This document shows, one piece after another, positions 36,531 through 58,272 of a stretch of DNA of 64,000 bases (position 1 is the stretch's first letter; each line of letters opens with the position of its first letter). The DNA comes from Himantopus leucocephalus (Eukaryota > Chordata > Aves > Charadriiformes > Recurvirostridae). Location of the stretch: the NCBI GenBank assembly GCA_003993805.1, contig RSEF01000005.1, positions 18,102,917 through 18,166,916 on the forward strand, read 5' to 3'. Under the pieces are notes generated by a model. That model made no database searches. It had not been told where the DNA came from and saw nothing but the letters and a program-made list of their open reading frames with translations. Made by a program: the position numbers and the translations under genes.

Positions 36531-38346
36531 TTGTATATCTGCTATCACGGAAAACAGAAGAATCCTCAAGGTTGGTCTGTAAATCCCAAGCCTCTCTGTT
36601 AGAAGAAATGTGCAGTCTGGGCGCTCTATCCTTTTCCTTGCCTCAAGCCCTGCTGTGTGTGTGCATCCCTCCCTTCCTGTCCTGGTGCATCTCTTGATGG
36701 GCATAAAGTGAGCCTTGTAGGCTCTCCGGGCAATGCTGTTCTCACAGCACAAAGCGTTTGGTGCCCGAGACATTTCCTTTTCTTCTCCTGCTGACACGGA
36801 GGCAGGTCAAGACCTGCAGCTCTGCAGTCTCTTCAGCCAGCCCTCAAAATGACTTGGATCCACTTGCAATATTGTTACAGGGAAAATATTGTGAAGTTTT
36901 CTCGGTGGTAGTTACTTCAGGGCACTGGCTTTTATCTACCACTTGAAGTGTAGCATTACCTTTGGGCCTTGGGGACTGGAAGTGCTTTCATGTTTGGTGC
37001 AGTGTGGGAGAGTCTCTCTGTGAAAAGCTTACGAGCTAAGTGCAAGATGGGGAATGTCAGGGTGCAATTCACCTGTCCAGATGTTGACATATAACATCCC
37101 AGCTGCTTACCCTCAGCCCCCTATATAGGCAGCAGAGGAAACGAGCACTTTCATCTCATCCTGATGCAGATAGATACCTGAAACAGGTCAGACAGATTGT
37201 GCCTGTCTCTTCTCATTGGTGATAAAGAGGCTCTGGATGAGACTGTCATGGAGACATCTGTGGTGTAGGTGAGATGAATCCCACCTTGACTAACTAAATC
37301 GAGCAGGTTGGGGTAGCACAAAAAGAGAGCAAGACAGCATTGAATATAGCCTGTCCTTGTCTTAGCTGTGTGCTGTCTCATTTGGTAAACCTATGCCTCT
37401 TCCTTTGCTCAAGAAGCTATGCTACATTGTGATTCCTTGCCGGCCAAGAGCTGGAGGGACATCATCCAGATAGCAACTGAGAGTTAAACACCTCTCAGAG
37501 GTGCTCCTAGCAAAGGTGCTAGGACAGAGCTTCGAGCCTGTCCCAGCTCTGGACCAAGGGGCATTTTAACCAAATGAAGGCAGGAAGTGTAGGTAGGAAT
37601 GGGGCAGTTTTATACCTGTTTCATCCTTTCATACTGAGGCCAAGCAGCTGCTAGCATAAGTCAGGTTACTTGGATACTCCTAAGGCGCTCCTGACCTCAC
37701 GCATGTGCCTGAGAGCAGTCCTGTTGTATTGTAGTGGGGAAAGACATGAGACCTCTAAATTTGGAGCTGAGACCAAGGGCATGGGGATTTCAGATTGTGG
37801 ATTAACAAACGTTAGCACCCACCCTGCACATCTGGGTGTTCTAGGCTTGGTGGGTAAAACCCTTTCTGTTAGGGGGAAAAAGAGGTTTTTCGTAACACTA
37901 ACACTCTGTTAAATGCCATAATGCGGCTTTGGGCGTGAGGGAGCCAATTTCTGTAATCTTGTATCTCACTTGAACTGAACCTTTACGGTTGCTCTGAAGA
38001 CCCTGGCATGGTCTGCAGGGAGCAGGTTGGAGGAGACCCAGAGCTGTTCTTCGAAGAACTGGAAAAACAAAGCTGAGCCAACTGGAAGGAATAAAGCCTG
38101 GTAGCCTGGGGAGGATTTTCTTGACTGGCTGAGTTTCCCCTTTGATTGGGAGCACTTGTTCCATCATGCCTTTTGCTGGGGAAGAATTAGCCCGGTGGCA
38201 GAAATATGATGCACTGGGTGTTTCGGGAACAAAACACCTGTCCTCAGCAAGAGCCTGCAGAGCTTGAACTCAGCCTTTGAGTCCCTGTGCTGGTAGCTGG
38301 TTGCAAGCCTGCTCGGCAGGGGTGGGTGCTGTGCCAGGCTCTTTAC

Positions 38347-38968
38347 AGAATCACAGAATGGTCAGGGTTGAAAGGGACCTCTGGAGATCACCTAGTCCAA
38401 CCCCCCTGCCAGAGCAGGTTCACTTACAGCAGGTTGCACAGGACGGTGTCCAGGCGGGTTTTGAATGTCTCCAGTGTGGGAGACTCCAGCACCTCTCTGG
38501 GCAGCCTGTGCCAGTGCTCTGCCACTCTCAAAGTAAAGAAGTTCCTCCTCATGTTCCTGTTCCTGTTGTCCTATCCTGTTCCCTCTTGTCCTATCACTGG
38601 GCACCACTGAAAAAAGACTGATCCCATCTACCTGGCACGCTCCTTTTAAGTATTTATAAGTATTGGTAAGATTCCCCCTCAGTCGTCTTTTTTCTAGACC
38701 CAAGTGCCTCAGCCTTTCCTCATAAGAAAGATGCTCCAATCCCCTAATCATCTTTGTAGCCCTTTGCTGGCCCCTCTCCAGCAGTTCCCTGTCCTTCTTG
38801 AACTGGGGAGCCCAGAACTGGACACAGTACTCCAGATGCGGCCTCACCAAGGCAGAGTAGAGGGGGAGGATGACCTCCCTCGACCTGCTGGCCACAGTAT
38901 TCTTGATGTACCCCAGGATGCCATTGGCCTTCTTGTCCACAAGGGCACATTGCTGACTCAAATTACCT
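38347..38968 (-). mobile_element. CR1 LINE 3' end (5'-truncated copy)
   Basis: The minus strand reads [20 protein letters not shown], then [20 protein letters not shown], then [20 protein letters not shown], the hallmark C-terminal reverse transcriptase segment of avian CR1. It ends in a CR1 3' UTR whose tail is seen on the + strand as 'acagaatcacagaatgg' at 38347-38363. The frame stays open for about 190 codons but loses the usual C-terminal sequence through a deletion, so the element is inactive but less decayed than the other copies here. 5' truncation is normal for CR1. Confidence 0.9.
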
Positions 38969-41900
38969 CCCGTCTTGTGCCTGTGTAGTCAGCTTTAAAT
39001 CCTAGGACCGTCAAGAAAACCAGAGTCAGTTTTGTACGCCACTTTTTGTTTGTTACTGAAACTCATGCTATAATTCCAATCAGTTCAGACACCCATAAAA
39101 TGGTGGTTAGCTCTGGAGAGTCTCTGGAAGTCTACTGTGTGCACTGTAGTCACTTCAAACTTTGCAATAGCAGGGAATTTATTAGAGGAAAAATTTCTGG
39201 CTCACCCTAGGTGGGAAGCACACATACCATGCTACAGAAAAAGGCAAAAAAATGTTATATTCCATTATATAGTGTATTTTCCTCACTTCACAACGTGTCT
39301 GATCCCTCCGTGTTCTCTTTCCTGGCTACACATGTCTACCACAAGCTTTTCTGCTTTCCAACTCGTGCTTCCTAGGGGACAGAGAGAGCAGGGGAGGGTG
39401 TATGAAAACCTTCAGGAGGCTTTTAATTCAGGAAGGAAGGTATATTGGGGCCTTGTAGTTAAGACCCATAGCATACATTTTGCTCCGATACTTTCCTTGT
39501 TGTCCTTCCCCTCTGAGCTTTGGTACAATAAATAGTGTCCGTGTTTGAAGAGCATCCCAGCAGAGAGGCATCTGACACAGCATGGGGTCCTTGCAGCTTC
39601 TCAGCATTTCTCCTGCAAGAGCCTCTTGCCTGGTCAGCAAGTGCATTGTCAGTGGCACCGAACAGTGAGCAAGCGCCTACTGCTTTTGCCTGCTTACCCA
39701 AGGTAGTTCCTTCTGTTATGCCTTCCACGTGGCAAAAACAAGTCAGAAAGGGAGAGATGTTAATGCAGGGGTTTGGTTTGCAAAATGATACCTGCAGTGC
39801 TTTGCTGTGCTCTGTTATTCATGTGCAAAACCCTAAGCCCTATCCGCAGGAGTGGTATGGTGCTAGTACTGGTTTTTTGCTGCGATCAACCTGCCGCTGG
39901 TTGGATGCGTGCTGGCAGAACAGTGCTTTTTACTTGTTAATTTTTGCCACTAACAGTATGCTTGCTGCCTTGTCAACAGGAGATGGTTCATAGGTCTCTG
40001 GGAGATGTGCAGTGGCATTGCTCGGCTGTTTGCTCTCCTGATTGTATGGGAACGTGTATGTGTCTTTGAAAGCTGGTGGGAGAAACCAAGATCCATCAGT
40101 CTTTTTTACAAAGGTTTTGTAACTATATCACCTTCCTAATTTCCCTAATTTCCTAATAACCTATATGTGTAACTAAATCTAGGCAGACAAAGCTATATCA
40201 AGCCTTGGGCATGGGAAATCATGTAATATGATAAAGTTGCATACTGTGTCCAGGGCAGAGCTAACCTTGTTGCACCAAGAACTTCCTTAAGATTTTACCT
40301 TTGGGATGGGAAGATGACTCCCATCTCAGGGAACCCCGGTTCCCTCCAGTACTCCACCAAAGGATGCTTTGGTTTCTGGTTCAGCTCTGCAAATAACTAT
40401 CTAGTGGTTTCAAACTGGATATGAAGTTGGCTGGTATTATTTCCCCTGTGAAGGCTAGAGCAAGGGAGAGAAAATTAAAGCAACTTGTCTTAGCCTGAGT
40501 CAGCATCGTGGAGTTGCAAGCATGTCTCTGTAGAGCCTAGTGAAAGGTCCCTGCCTTATCTGGCTTGATATTTTGCTGGTTGCACAACTCACACATCCCA
40601 TAGATGCAAATATTTTCCTGGGGTTGGCCCTAGTTGCCCAAGGAGTGTGTTTGTTCAGATTCTCATGCTTTGCAATTAATATAAGCTTCTCAAGTCTGTG
40701 TGAGAGAAAGAAGGGGAAGTGCTGCTAGATGGTTGTTTTCCCTCTCACTGTTGTTGTTCTTCACCTGCTGGCTACTTTGAAATGAGTACGTTGTGGTTTT
40801 TCCTTAAGAAGCAACATGTTGCTGCAAATTCAGCTTCGGAGAGGTTGTGGGAGCTTTTGTCTGCTGGTGTTGTGGCTGCTGTGGGCAAGGCACAGATGAT
40901 ATGTAGTGCTGCAGGTACTCAGCCTGTGAGCTGGGTCTGGTCAAAGTGGATGCCAGCCCAGCCAAGTGGCGTGGTCCTTCTTCCCTGGTGCATTCCCACA
41001 CTCGCTCGGCATTAGCTGGGAGATGCTAGACCTGCCTTGCTCCTTCGTATTGTCGCCCAGATCGTGCAAGAGCAGCAAAGTTCACACCACAGGATGTTGT
41101 CAAAGAAGTCCGAACCTGGTGTGTTGCAAATAAATATCTTTTCTGTGCCTCATTCAGCTAAGGCAGCATTATCTCAAGAGGGCTGTTTGAAGTATGCTTG
41201 TCATAGCTGTGCCAGGCACTGACACAGCTCACGGTTCTCTCCTGAGCTACAGAATGAAAATTGCCTCCTTTAGAGGGTAAATTCCCAGTAGTACAGGTTC
41301 AATAAAAGGTATCTAATTTAGACCTGGAGAGCACAATTAATCTTAAGGTACAGTGGCAAAACTCTGAGTAAATCTCATGAAGTTTGTGGTTCATTGAGTT
41401 TTCTAGAGTACTGTCTGAACTTGCTTTTTTTTTTTTGTGATCTTCAAGAGCGGTGATTCCTTTGGTGCTGTAGAACAGAAGAAGCACTTGCTTAAAGTGG
41501 TGTGGAGTTGTCACCCTATAAAACTCAACCTAGGCCATTGGCTGTGTATTTTACGGTCATCTTGGCCGATCATGTCAGTGTCGTTTTCAGACCTTGCAGC
41601 CATATGGAAGTTTTTTGGCAGGGTGGAAGGCCAATTACATGAATTTTTGTATCTGATCAGGGTTTGATGGTTAGCTTAAGTCAGATTTCCTGTGAGTTGA
41701 CATAGTATGTCCTTAGTTTGATGAAAAATATGTGGAAGTAAGGGCAAATGAAGCCTGTGGAATAGCAGCCGCCACTTGGAACAGCTTCTTTATAGTAGAT
41801 CTCCATTTTGGTAAGAAATACTAACTTCTAATACACTTTTCTTCAATGCAGATCTTACACCTTCTCTGTTCTATCTTAGGTGTGCAGGTGAAAGACAAAA

Positions 41901-44900
41901 ATTGTTATATAAGGTGATAAAATATTTGTGGTTAGTAGGGGTTTGAGTCCAGATCCTAGATCCTAATCAGCCTCTGATGGAGGGAATTAATTTAGAATAA
42001 GACAACCTTTATCCCAAGATTTTAAGGATGGATTGTGAGGGTAAGTTGACAGTCCCCAGCTTTTGGAGCTTAGTGCTTCCCTTGCTGTTGGAGTATGACT
42101 TTTCCCCTTGTAAGGAAATATACCCACTCTCTACAAAACACTAGAGCATCTCTTTTTGCCTAAGTAGTGTTTCAGGTTAAAGTTGGCTGGTTTGACTTGT
42201 AAGCTGGTGGCTTTCCATGGGCCTTTTCTGTTTTTAAAAGAGCTTTTTGCAAACATTTGATTCATTTTTCTTTAATTTTATTTTCTCAGTTGAAGTTCCT
42301 GTGTGGGAACAATGAGCGCTATGTAGGAGCTGTACCCACTACATGACACCATGGCCTTGAAGGCTCATTATAGGGACACACATGGTCCTCAGGGAGTTGC
42401 TTTCTGAAAATGATAGGGTTTAACGGGGAAATCAAGCAGCAGTTTATTTCCAGTTAGGTGTGAATGATGTCCATGAATGAAAAACTGCTGTGTGTGCCTT
42501 AGAAGCCCTGAGAAACAGCACTGGGTGAGCTCCACTGCTGTCAAATTGAAGCAGGAAGACTTTATCAACTCATCACTCCTTTTCGAAATCGCACCGGTGG
42601 CTTGTCTCTCTGCCAGGCTCCTGTGAAAGCACATGATCACATTTGAGACCTCTCAATACTGGCAAGACTGTAAAAATTCAGAGTTCAAGCTTAATCTCTG
42701 AATTTATTCCTGTAAAGACGGAAAATTTTGTCCTACTGAGGATTTGAGGAGAAATGGACTCATAAAGTAGAGCTCCTGACTGCAGATACTTTGGTGGTTC
42801 TCTGTTCCCTTTGAGAAAAAAAAAAAAAACACCACCAAAACTCTGAAAGACCTGCTTGTTCGAAAGTAAAGACTTTCTGTAGTTGTTCCTAGTGACTTTT
42901 TCCTCACGGGGATCACTTTCATATCTTATGAGTAATTTCTGAGTCCAACTTGAAGCTCACAAGGCATATCGTGTTATGACAAGAGCTAGGAAGCTTGCAT
43001 CATCTGATTAGACTGGATCATCTTTAACAATGCTGGTTCACGTTACCTGTCTGTATTCTTGCTTGCTTTTTGCTAAACACTGTGGGGAAGAAAAAACCCC
43101 CAAACAGCCTTGTAACGTTTAGCATTACACAAACATTCTTGCAGTCTTGAATGGTCAGCAGAGGCACCATGGACAAATTTTGTGGGTGTGGGTGAACAGA
43201 ATTGGAGAGGAACCCCAGACTACACATAGGACCAGGCTCCTACCACTTGAACAGTGACTTCATAGTTGTTACAATTCATATTTATAGTATCAGACCAAAA
43301 AAAGCCTGAAGATGTGAAAAGGGATGCAGCCACTAGTCTGAGCAAGCACGTAGACTATGATATTTTGGTGCACATCCCATCTCTGTGTCCCACCAGCCCT
43401 TCTTGGAACCCTTTTATAGTGGTATTTGCCGCAGCCCAAGAGATAGTTGTATGAGGTTTTTGATGCCCTGAGGTCCAGTTTTCAACCCCTTTCCAAAAAG
43501 CGTGGCTTATGTATCAGATCTTCAGTTTGTGGGTCTTTGGTGGTGTTTGCAAGGGCAGATGCTGAGCATAGTGGTAACCAATAGAATAAAAGGTCAGGAC
43601 CGGTTTGCTGGGGGCCGATGGCAAAGGGTGATAGCATGAAACACTCCCAGCAACCAGTGATTTGCACAGTGATGTAGGTCATGTAACAGATCTTCCCACC
43701 CCCCCAGTCTAATAGCATATAGAAAATATGACAAATTTTACTTATAATAATAAAGTTGTATTACTATATGTTGGAGGATTGAAGGCAGATGCTTGTATTT
43801 TTCCCAGTGGGCTCAAGGGAAGTTCAGGTTTTGTTTTGTTTTATTTATTTATTATATTTTAAACCAAAGCCAAAGAACCATGAGTCAGCTTGATCTTTGC
43901 TGCAGCAGTTCCTTCACTGTGGTCCCCAGGCCAGGGGTCCCCAGGCAGGCATTGTCTAACAGACGCCTGCACCTCCACTAGGATGGATGAACCCAGAGAC
44001 TGCCATATAACATGTGCAGGCTTATTTTTGTCACCCCCCCCCTTGGAGAAACTCCTTAGGGAGGTTCTGTGTGTCCTTAGGAGCCAGTGGTAGGGGAAAG
44101 GAGGGGATGCTTTGTGCCTCTTAGTAGAGGGTCCTGGGAAGACACTCAGCTGCTCCAAGAGCAAGTTCTCTGTGCCAAGCACCCACCAGCACCATGTGCA
44201 ATTCCTCATGGCAGCCAGATCTCCAGAGAGGAGGAAACAACTCAGTCACCTCCTTCCTTCTGCTTTATGATTGCTGACTTTTATAGCTGCTCTGTAGGTA
44301 CTCTCTGTGCCTTCCTGGCTGAATGAAGGTGTGTGTTTAACCCTTCCTTTCCAAGGAAATGTCAGTCTACATTGCTACTGTCTCAAGATACTGAGAGGGA
44401 TAAGTGGTCCAAGTGGGTTAAAGTTGAAAATTAGAATAAACCAAGTGAGGTCCTCAGCCAGTATTGACTGTCTTGGCTTCAGTGGCTTCACTGCAGGGAT
44501 GCTACTTTCTACCCTTTCCTTAAGGTGATCCTTTGAGGTCAGATCTCGGTTTTGGGACTTGCGCATTTGGTTCTAGCTCCTCAGCTTGGGCTGTCCTCTC
44601 CCTTTCTTTGGGAAACTAAAAAAAAATCTTACACCTTGTACATACTACACACGCACAGTGGCTTAGGGTTGTCAGGATAAGTCAGCTTTGAAGTTCTAAG
44701 TTTGCCTTTAGTGGTTATGTGGTTTTTTTTCAGGCCAAATACAGAACTGTTTGCACAAGCCTTATAAAGTCCAAGAATAAACCAATGAACGCTTCTGTGT
44801 TTGTTTTTTAAATGTCTCTGCAATGTGTGCTTCCCCAGGGTTGCAGGGTTGTGCTTGGGCAGAAGGATCAGAAAGTCTGAGAGGCTAGTGGGAGATGGCT

Positions 44901-45639
44901 GGGCACTGGGAAAAAAAGTGGGAAGCCATATATGCAAGTTTGGTAAAAAGAAGTGATGTTTATTGCTTGGGGACCTCGTTGCTGCAAGGTGTTAGGGAAG
45001 TCAGTGGCTTCAGAAGATAAAGGTTTGAGTGTTGTATGGACAGCAGGGACAACCAGAAGTAAAAAGAAAGAATATACGAGCATCCCCCCACTTTTTTTTT
45101 TTGCAGCTCATCTGACAGGATGAGACCCTGCTCTGGGACTAAAGATGGTTTCCACTGGAAAGAGTAAAAGAAGGTGTTGGGCTACATGAGAATCCCCTAC
45201 AACATCTTTCATTCTTGGCCATTGCTTACATTGCTGTAATGAAGTTACATTACAGTAATTACAGTGTGTTACAGTTCAAAGTTCAAAAGTCCTTTTTTTT
45301 TTTTTCTTTTTTCCTCCCTGCCCGTTTGTGAGCTTTTCTTGCTGCTGCATGGGGTTTGCATGGGGAGTTTGCTCTGCAGAGACTGATCTGTGCTGGAGGT
45401 GTGTTGCCATGCCTGACAAAAGGATGGTTCATATAGAAGGGCACCTATGGGCTCATGTTGCCCTGTTTACTTTCCCCAAGCTGTGACTCCTCCAGCTCAT
45501 GCTGCAGATGTTTTGGGCTGTATTTTGCATGGTCTGTTTCTTCATGTAATCTCAGGAGAAACCAGGTGCTGAATAACAGGGTGAAATCCTGTCTGTGGGT
45601 GTTGTGAGCACCAGATGTGTCTGGTTGTCAGGTGCCTGC

Positions 45640-46496
45640 CAGGGCGGTACCAGCTCAAGGTTGAAGCTCAAGGGCAGCCTTGGCTGCAGTGACCATGAGA
45701 TAGTGGAGTTCAAGATCCTTAGGGCAGTGAGGAGGGTGCACAGTAAGGTCACTACCCTGTACTTCAGGAGAGCAGACTTTGGCCTCTTTGGGGATCTGCT
45801 TGGTAAGGTTCCATGGGATAAAGGCCTGGAGGGAAGAGGGCCCCAGAAGTTGTGGCGGTCTGGTGTTCCGGACTGGAAGTTCCCGCTGACTGGAAAAGGG
45901 NNNNNNNNNNNNNNNNNNNNNNNNNNNNNNNNNNNNNNNNNNNNNNNNNNNNNNNNNNNNNNNNNNNNNNNNNNNNNNNNNNNNNNNNNNNNNNNNNNNN
46001 CCCAACATAAGAAGGACATGGATGTGTTGGAGCGATTCCAGAGTAGGGCCACGAAGATCATCACAGGACTGGAGCACCTTGTATATGAACTCATGCTGAG
46101 GGAGTTGGTCTTGTTCAGCCTGGAGAAGGGAAGGCTCCAGGGAGACCTTATATAGCAGCCTTCCAGTATTTGAAGGAGGCCTACAGGAAAGGTGGGGAGG
46201 GACTGTTTATCAGGGAGTGTAGCAATAGGATGAGGGGTAATGGTTTTTAAACTGGAAGAGGGTAGATTTAGGTTAGATATTAGGAAGAAACTCTTTCCTG
46301 TGAGGGTGTTGAGACACTGGAAGGGGTTGCCTGGGGAAGTTGTGGCTGCTCCATCCCTGGACATGTTCAAGGCCAGTTTGGGTGGGGCTTTGAGCAACTT
46401 GGTTTAGTGGAGGGTGTCCGTGCCCATGGCAGGGGGGTTGGAACTAGATGATATTTAAGGTCTCTTCGAACTCTAACCATTCTATGATTCTATGTA
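45640..46496 (+). mobile_element. CR1 LINE fragment, internally rearranged and interrupted by an N gap
   Basis: The left part encodes GCSDHEIVEFKILR and DFGLFGDLLGKVPWDKGLEG, the conserved stretch between endonuclease and reverse transcriptase of CR1 ORF2. After the 100-N gap, 46007-46160 encodes the C-terminal '[17 protein letters not shown]' region. The 3' UTR ends with 'cattctatgattctatg' at 46479-46495. The span is too short for an intact CR1, so much of the reverse transcriptase is deleted or hidden in the gap. The copy is inactive. Confidence 0.85.
45901..46000. other. Assembly gap (100 N)
   Basis: Exactly 100 N, probably a placeholder size, inside a CR1 copy. The true missing length is unknown. 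Confidence 0.99.
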
Positions 46497-47924
46497 GTGT
46501 CTCTTGCTCCCCTGTGGAGCATGCTAGCTTCATCTTACGGGAGCAGGTGTGCCCCTTCTGCAGTCCTGCTCCATCTTGTGTTGGCCAGCACAGCGGTGGC
46601 ATTGTTAGCTGGAGGATGGGCAGGGGTGTGGATCTGCCACCATCTCAAACTAGCCCTGTGGTGTGAAGTTTAGTGCAGCCTTGAGGGTGAAGACATGCAG
46701 CTAACAGTGTATTTGTGTTGGCTGGAACTTCTTTCCCTCTCCCGTGGGCATTGACATCCAAACCGTGTTGGCCAAGGCTTTCAAATCTAATGATTTTGTA
46801 TCGCCAACTTGAGGTAAGGCAAATTGGAGACAGTGCTGAACACTTCTGGAAAACCAGACCTCTTAAATTGGTTAACTTAGGGTTTACGTTTGATTTACAC
46901 AGCCTGTACTTCTGTTTTCTTATCAGTAACACTCCCTTACCTCTTGAGGTTTGCTCGGGGAATGTGTAGAGTTTACATCCTGACTGTCAGGCTGAAGGAT
47001 TGCAGCATATCACAGCATAAACATAGTTTTGTATTCAGTCTGATGGATCATTTTGGCCATTTTAAAGTAACCTTCATTACTAGCAGAGAGTATTAGGTTA
47101 AATAGCTCTGGATGCTGCGGTTCTGTGCTGTACTTTTAGACTAAGTTTCATGGTTTTAGATGAGGCTCTCTTACATTTGAGACCCCAGAACATCAGACCA
47201 TAAAAGTAAAAGACAGACAGTGGATTCTGGAGGCACAGTGCGGGTGACAGACTGAAATAAATATACTTTTCTCTGGCCAGATTCCCAGGGTAGTCAGTGT
47301 GCTGGGTGGGAAGAAGCTAAGAAAGCCCTTGATCCTTGGGGCACACAGGCCATCCCACCATCTCCCTGTTTCTGTGCCAGGCTCGCTAGGGTGGTACATC
47401 TGCAAGTTTGAGATGAGAGACCAGGGTGGTCCTGGAGCAGAATACCCTGTGGTGGTAATTTCAGGGGCAATTTTATAAAGCTACATTAAAAGTAGGTTGC
47501 ATCCCTGATGGTGGCTTGCTGGTTTTCAGCCCAAGCAGTGAGGGGTGGCTCTTTGCTGTACAGAATAGCAGTGAAGTTGGTTTACCTTGTCCCGTCCTCA
47601 ATCCCTACTGAAGGATTAAAAGACTTACAAGACCCTGAAAACCTTAAGGGGTGTATCCCTTCACCTCTGTCTTGCAGAATTAGGTGTCTCTGTGTTACAT
47701 GCCAGATCCCAGGCCTTGGTGTCTCAACCTCTCAGCATTTGAGTGCTCCTGGGATGTGCAGGAGGCATTGGGTACTCTTAATACCTGAGGACTGAGGCTG
47801 TGCTTTGCGAATTTCTGCCTCTTCTGGCAGAGAAGGGGGGCAGACTGCTCAGCCCCACTGCAGAGCAGGCAGCAACGGGGAGGGACCCCCTCTCCTAACG
47901 TGGCGACCCTGTTTCTCCTTGCAG

Positions 47925-56168
<8,244 letters not shown>

Positions 56169-56437
56169 GTGAGTTTTGGAAGCAGGAGGTGGGGTGCAGG
56201 GGGGGTATATTGGAAGTAGGGCAGGTGGCGACTGCAGATGCACTTGTCTGCAAACAAACACAGCAGAAACAATTTCAGCAATGGGTATTTTTTAATGAAA
56301 CGCCTTTTTTGATTGAAATAACATTTTTCTTTGAAAACATAGGTAAGTCAAAATTCCCCGTTTCCTGAGGAAGTGTGTAGGAGGAAAAGGTTGTTTGTTT
56401 TTCCCCCTCATTTCGTGAACAAAATTCTACAGAACTG

Positions 56438-56443
56438 AATAAA
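56438..56443 (+). terminator. HRAS: Possible intronic poly(A) signal AATAAA
   Basis: Canonical AATAAA lies 275 bases after the HRAS stop codon and is followed within 30 bases by a GT-rich stretch ('tgtgatttgtcgtgctt'). If the GTGAGT donor at 56169 is skipped, the transcript could end here with a short unspliced 3' UTR. Use is inferred, not shown. Confidence 0.35.
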
Positions 56444-57295
56444 AAAATATGTGATTTGTCGTGCTTTCCCTGGGAAAACTTCCCATGCTGCCCCTCTGAA
56501 AGAGGAGTTAACTGGTGTTGCAGGTGTCCAGCTCGCTGCACGTTCACCAGGCTGGCCCTAGAAGAGTTCAGATGAAGAGCTGGGTGAGCACATTGCCTCC
56601 TAATGCACTTGTGTAAATTGTCTCATCCTAAAGCTTCAGAGCAGACCTGTCTCACTGAAAGTCCTGTGTTCCTCAGAGTTTTCCCCATTATTATTCCGCT
56701 GGGATATTTGGAACTGATGCAATGTTGAGAATTAGCCATAAGGGGGCTGTTTTGCTTTTATAAATTGTGCATGCTGGAGCCAGAAACAATGTTTTTCAGA
56801 TTGTCTGTGTTTACTTGCCTGTTTTTCTTCTTTTTCTTTCCTTGTTCTCTTTTTTTTTTAACGATGAGTTTATTCAAACTATTGCAATCCTGCTGGATAG
56901 CAGTGAGGAAGACCTCCTATTGCTGCTGTCTCTGCGTGAGCTGGGTGGCCTTAAGCCAAATGCCTGGGAACATCTGGCTGTGTAACCAGCTCCTTCCATA
57001 GCAGAAGTGGAGAGAGAGGCAGTTGGTGCACTGGGGAGATGTACATCTAAGGACATCTGGGACTGGGGTGTGGGGAGAAAAGCCTGCATGAATATTACCC
57101 TTAATGTCTTTTGGGGAGTCACCCAAGCACCCGAACTGGCCCTTCACCCCTTTGCACAACTGCTGGAGTCCTAAAGAGAAGCGCACCATGTCCAGAGATG
57201 GTGCTAAGAGGGTCTTGCTGAAGGTGGAGGTGGGCAGCTGGTTTTCCTCCATAGCTTTTTGAGCCAAAGGCTGTGAGCACAGCAGAGCTCTTCCC

Positions 57296-57339
57296 CACCC
57301 CACCCCCCCCAAAAAAAACCCAAAAAAACAAAAACCCCA
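57296..57339. repeat. C-run / A-run low-complexity tract
   Basis: 'ccccaccccaccccccccc' followed by A-rich 'aaaaaaacccaaaaaaacaa'; directly visible in intron 5. Confidence 0.8.
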
Positions 57340-58272
57340 CTGGCAGCATTTGCTTCCTATGAGCAAAAAAACACGCGACTACCCCACCCCTCCGCTCCCA
57401 GCTGAGGCATGCAAGGTCTCCTGGGGGCCAAGCTGAATGCTGTGCCCAGCACACTTCTCATTGCTAAGGGAGGTTTTCCAGATGTTCAGGTCCTCCAGAT
57501 GTTCAGGAGCTTTTCCTCCGGATGGGGGTGTGAGCTTGGGGCTTGTTTCCTGCTCTGGCTCACAGCTGACAGCATGGGCTCGGTGGACGCTGCTGCTCCC
57601 CTACGCAAACTGCCAGGAGCTGTGATGGTCCTTGTCACAGCTTGGTGGCCAGCACCGGCATGGGCAGTGCCTTCAAAAAAAAAGGGGCAAGAAAGGGTTG
57701 AAGGAATCTCTTGGAAATGTTCCCCTCTGTTAAAAGAGTGTGCCCTGTGAGTTGCCTGCATCTTTTTCTGCTTGGGCAGAAACTGGAAACCAGACATCCC
57801 AGCTTATTCTAGCTGCAGTGGCCAGGAGCAGAGAGGGAGGAACATCAGGGCACAAAAGGAGAAGTAAGGCAAGGACATGCTGGGTTTTGGGGAGAAGTGT
57901 GGGTGTGTGGCCAAGGAGATTTGACTGCATTTGCCCTGGACTCACTTTGTGGTTCCCATCATCCCTGGAGGAGGGAGAAAGATCTCACCAAACAGTGCCC
58001 CTTCCCACAATGAGGTTTGGGCAGAGGCAGAAGGTCTGGTGAGATGCCTGAGGCTCACCCATCACTCTATAGACCATTTGCTTGTTCCCGTCAGCGCATG
58101 TGCAGATGCTTTGCTGAGCCAGGTCCAGACCTCCAAAACTTGTATAGCCCTTTGCTTTCCCTCTGTGGGCACTAGCAGGGTCATCCTGAAATATGAGGGC
58201 TGGGTAATGGAAACACCTCCCACTGGTTCTGACAGTGAATGGGTGCTAATGAGTGTCCTCTTCTGGTTTCAG

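Larger units (their letters stand above)
25465..47924 (+). other. HRAS: HRAS intron 1, inferred (about 22.5 kb)
   Basis: It runs from the GTGAGT donor of exon 1 to the acceptor 'tgtttctccttgcag' ending at 47924. No independent coding gene was recognised inside. Contents: the pyrimidine repeat near 26 kb, a homeobox-site-like AT-rich block near 27.3-27.45 kb, a MIR at 30.2 kb, CR1 fragments at 36.3, 38.35 and 45.6 kb, and a 100-N gap at 45901-46000. Long frames such as the 197-codon antisense frame at 30437-31030 carry no known motif. The rest shows nothing I can name. Confidence 0.5.
56169..58272 (+). other. HRAS: HRAS intron 5, within the 3' UTR (2.1 kb)
   Basis: It starts GTGAGT and ends 'cttctggtttcag'. 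It includes a canonical AATAAA at 56438-56443 and a C-run/A-run low-complexity tract at 57296-57339. No coding sequence was recognised. Confidence 0.75.
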
